From Saccharibacillus sp. CPCC 101409 (GTDB lineage Bacteria; Bacillota; Bacilli; Paenibacillales; Paenibacillaceae): DNA of 64,000 bases. Location of the stretch: positions 124,001-188,000 of the forward strand of contig NZ_JAULSA010000010.1 in NCBI RefSeq assembly GCF_030518235.1, in the 5' to 3' direction. The position numbers and the translations under genes were made by a program. Below, piece after piece: positions 61,673-64,000 of the stretch. Every line of letters begins with the position of its first letter. Position 1 is the stretch's first letter. The notes under the pieces are model-generated. The model searched no databases and was not told the origin of the DNA. It saw only the letters and a program-made list of their open reading frames with translations.

Positions 61673-64000
61673 ACTACCTCCGTATCGTAAGGCGGTTCGT
61701 CTCGCGGGGCGAACAGCAGCGGGCGAAGCTTGACGCTGAACGGCCAGGATTCCCGGTTCGGCCGCCCCTGGAGCAGCCGCAGAATGCCGGAAGTTTTACT
61801 TTTGCCTTCCATGCGCTCCAGTCTCGCCCGATAATCGGCGTGTTCCGGCTCGGCCGCCAGAACTTCACGCGCCAGACGAAGCGCTTCGTCCGCCATTCCG
61901 GTCTCGAAGCGGGCGATCGACAGCAGGCTGGCGGTATCGTCGCGAAGTCCCGCGTCGTACGCGTATTGAAGCTGCTCCGCCGCCTGCGCGTATTCCCTGC
62001 GGTCCAGCAGCAGCGTGCCGGCATAATGCCGGATATACGGATGCACGCCGCCGGGCGAAACGCGGTCCAACATCTCCGCCAGCGCCTGCCGCGCTTCGGC
62101 GGTCCGTCCGTATTCGAACAGAATGCTCAAGCGCCGCATCTGCGTCTCGATATCGTCCGGCGAAGCCTCCAGAATGCGCTCCGCGTAAGTCAGCGCGGCG
62201 ATGTCTCCGCCTGCCGCCAGTTCGTCCAGCGCAAAGCGGGCGGCGCGAAGATCGCGCGGCGCAAGATTCGCCGCGTCGACAAAGCAGCGCAGCGCGTCGC
62301 CGCGCCGGCCCAGCTTGCGGCAGGCATAACCCAGCAGAAGCAGCAGCGCGTCGTCTTTATTCGGCACGTCTTGAAGTTCGGCCGCCGCTTCTTCGTACCG
62401 TTCAAGCCTTATATACAGCTCGGCCAGCCGGTAGCGCACGGTGACCGAATCGTCCAGGCTTCTCGCCCGGCTCAGATATTCCATCGCTTCTTCGTACTGT
62501 CCGATCTTCATATGACAAACGCCTTTCATCCAGAATACGGGCATCGGCTCCTGTTCGAAATCGAGCCGCAGATCGAGCGGCGCGATCGCTTCCTCGTAAC
62601 GCTTCAGATCGTACAGGATATGCGCCCGGAAATGGTGGTACCGGCTGTCGGGCTTGCCGTACAAAGCCTCGTCGATATAAGCCAGCGCTTCTTCGCAGCG
62701 CCGCGCGCTGTGCGCGCAGACCGCCAGGCCCGCCGCCAGTTCGTGACCGCCGGCGCCGAGCGAAGCCGCCGCAAGAAGGTCGGCTTCCGCCCCCTGCAAA
62801 TCCCGCAGCCTTAACCGGAACAATCCGCGGCGCAGCTTTGCGTAACAGCCGTCCGGCCTTTCGGAATCCGCCGTTTCGACCGCCTGGTCGAACAGCGGCG
62901 CAGCTTCTTCCGCACGATCCAGCTCAAGCAGCGCGCGGCCGAGCAGCGCCTTCATCCCGCTCGTCAGCCCGTACAGCGGAGCTTCCGTCATCAGCGCCTC
63001 GCATTCTTCGTAGCGCTCCAATTCGAGCAGCAGTTCGCCGGCGGCGAAGCGCGCTTCCCGGTCGCCGGGATACCGCTTCAGGACCCGCAGCAGCCCTTCC
63101 AGCTCCAGCTCCCGGAGCTCCAGCAGCCGGATGCGCAGCTCGATATCCGACGGCTCCAGCAGCAGGGCAAGCTCGCAGCTCTGACGCGCTTCCGCGAAGC
63201 ATTCCAGCTCCCGCAGGCAGCGCGCCAGCGCCAGCAGCGCCGCCGGATCGTTCGGCAGCAGATCCAGCGCACGCCGGATCAATCCGAGCGCTTCGGAAGC
63301 CCGCTCCGTGTCCAACAGCCGGTCCGCCAGACGCAGCAGCGCGTCGCGCTCGCCGGGATAGCTGTGCAGAATCGCGCGCCAATCTTCTTCGGCCCGCAGA
63401 TCTTCACCGAGCAGATGCAGCGCGGTCGCCCGCAGCCGCAGCAGATCGGGGTCGAAGCCGAACATTTCGCACGCCCGGTCGAAATCCTCCACCGCTTCCC
63501 GCAGCCGCCCGCTTCTCAGCAGACTCGCTCCGCGCGATCTCAGGCCGAGAAACTCGTCGGGATCGAAGTCCGGCGCGGCCGGCAGGAATTCGAACCGCAG
63601 CTCCGAAGGCTGACGGATCGAATCGATTACGAAAGCGGCGAATTCCGGCGGAACGAGACGGGTTAGTCCGATCTCGTCTTCGGTCCAGTAGAACAGCCGG
63701 TCGAGCATGCGCCAGACCGGAAGAGGCAGCTGGTAATGAGCCGCCAGAAAGCGCAGCAGTTCGGGCTGAATCTCCTGTTTGAACGCCAGATCCTGCAGCT
63801 GCCCGCTTTCGAGCAGCTCGCTCCACGCCTCGATGCGGATGCGCGAAGCATAATCGTTATAGATCGAATGAAGACGCCGCATAAACGTTTCGACTTCGCC
63901 GCTTCGCCCGGCGCCCGGGGCTTCCGGCGAAGAAGCCGTGCCGGACGCCCCGGGCTGTTCTTGCCGCCGGGTCGCGGGCTCCGACGGATCGCGCTTTTCC
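61663..64000 (-). CDS. TPR-repeat protein, 5' end beyond the window
   Basis: The frame contains ATG 63882 but has no ribosome site there, and it continues without a stop to the right edge through a Pro/Ser/Gly/Glu-rich linker (EPATRRQEQPGASG), so the real start is probably outside. The visible part begins with a helical domain (FMRRLHSIYNDYASRIRIEA, then HYQLPLPVWRMLDRLFYW) and continues as a long array of about fifteen TPRs (residues about 115-700 from ATG 63882). The helical domain is like that behind J-domains in Bacillota DnaJ-TPR proteins, so an N-terminal J-domain may lie outside (inference). It heads the operon with the DUF1266 and GNAT genes. Confidence 0.85.
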   Translation of the reverse strand, partial: EKRDPSEPATRRQEQPGASGTASSPEAPGAGRSGEVETFMRRLHSIYNDYASRIRIEAWSELLESGQLQDLAFKQEIQPELLRFLAAHYQLPLPVWRMLDRLFYWTEDEIGLTRLVPPEFAAFVIDSIRQPSELRFEFLPAAPDFDPDEFLGLRSRGASLLRSGRLREAVEDFDRACEMFGFDPDLLRLRATALHLLGEDLRAEEDWRAILHSYPGERDALLRLADRLLDTERASEALGLIRRALDLLPNDPAALLALARCLRELECFAEARQSCELALLLEPSDIELRIRLLELRELELEGLLRVLKRYPGDREARFAAGELLLELERYEECEALMTEAPLYGLTSGMKALLGRALLELDRAEEAAPLFDQAVETADSERPDGCYAKLRRGLFRLRLRDLQGAEADLLAAASLGAGGHELAAGLAVCAHSARRCEEALAYIDEALYGKPDSRYHHFRAHILYDLKRYEEAIAPLDLRLDFEQEPMPVFWMKGVCHMKIGQYEEAMEYLSRARSLDDSVTVRYRLAELYIRLERYEEAAAELQDVPNKDDALLLLLGYACRKLGRRGDALRCFVDAANLAPRDLRAARFALDELAAGGDIAALTYAERILEASPDDIETQMRRLSILFEYGRTAEARQALAEMLDRVSPGGVHPYIRHYAGTLLLDRREYAQAAEQLQYAYDAGLRDDTASLLSIARFETGMADEALRLAREVLAAEPEHADYRARLERMEGKSKTSGILRLLQGRPNRESWPFSVKLRPLLFAPRDEPPYDTEVVWT

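Noticed and set aside
1-64000. CRISPR arrays, IS elements, tRNA or rRNA genes
   Set aside because: No regularly spaced direct repeats, no transposase or integrase frame and no tRNA/rRNA signatures were seen on reading both strands.

Overview
The window looks like chromosome of a GC-rich, low-lineage Gram-positive (Bacillota), most likely Paenibacillaceae (Paenibacillus or Saccharibacillus type; this is inference). Supporting signs are strong AGGAGG ribosome sites with GTG/TTG starts, sigma-A type promoters with cre-like boxes, AcuA/AcuC control of acetyl-CoA synthetase, an HssRS/HrtAB haem module, several Paenibacillus-style CUT1 sugar ABC transporters with lipoprotein binding proteins, and a 760-residue membrane AraC regulator. 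I see no rRNA, tRNA, CRISPR array, transposase or phage gene.

Layout. 0-9.6 kb: MFS exporter (cut by the left edge), an atypical SDR, XRE-cupin regulator, DUF418 protein, MaoC hydratase, an aldehyde dehydrogenase whose 3' region carries a structured repeat, a coupled methyltransferase/saccharopine-dehydrogenase-like pair, and a LuxR regulator. 9.7-11.6 kb: acuA-acuC. 12-23.4 kb: a glycan locus with binding protein, membrane regulator, two permeases, a 1043-residue glycoside hydrolase and a GH29 alpha-L-fucosidase broken by an apparent 10-bp deletion. 23.7-25.5 kb: acsA. 25.8-29.6 kb: two secreted proteins, DUF4181, Bax-inhibitor-1 and a TipA-like MerR regulator. 29.8-34.9 kb: a nuclease-fold protein, then hrtA-hrtB and hssS-hssR with a recognisable HssR direct repeat. 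34.9-41.7 kb: sugar isomerase-like protein, GH43 arabinosidase, CUT1 ABC transporter and an ArsR-type regulator.

41.8-46.3 kb is a MurNAc recovery operon (murQ-murP-mupG-murR). 46.5-49.7 kb is an ECF sigma factor, a single-pass membrane protein and a membrane-anchored TPR/carboxypeptidase-regulatory-like protein in an overlapping operon. 49.9-52.6 kb has an AraC regulator, an SDR and an 800-bp gene-free stretch holding further copies of the structured repeat. 52.6-55.9 kb has an RpiR regulator, nanE and a PTS permease, suggesting amino-sugar (perhaps ManNAc) use. 56-59.2 kb is an ECF-type vitamin/metal importer (S, fused A-A, T). The right end has a CPBP protease, a GNAT enzyme, a DUF1266 protein and a TPR protein that stays open to the edge.

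Taken together the region is devoted to scavenging plant or host glycans, cell-wall amino sugars and acetate, plus haem tolerance. The most unusual signal is the repeat family at 4.3 and 52.2 kb: two copies 48 kb apart share long near-identical tracts, and a 15-bp stem in each is kept by compensatory base changes, which points to a selected RNA structure rather than a protein.
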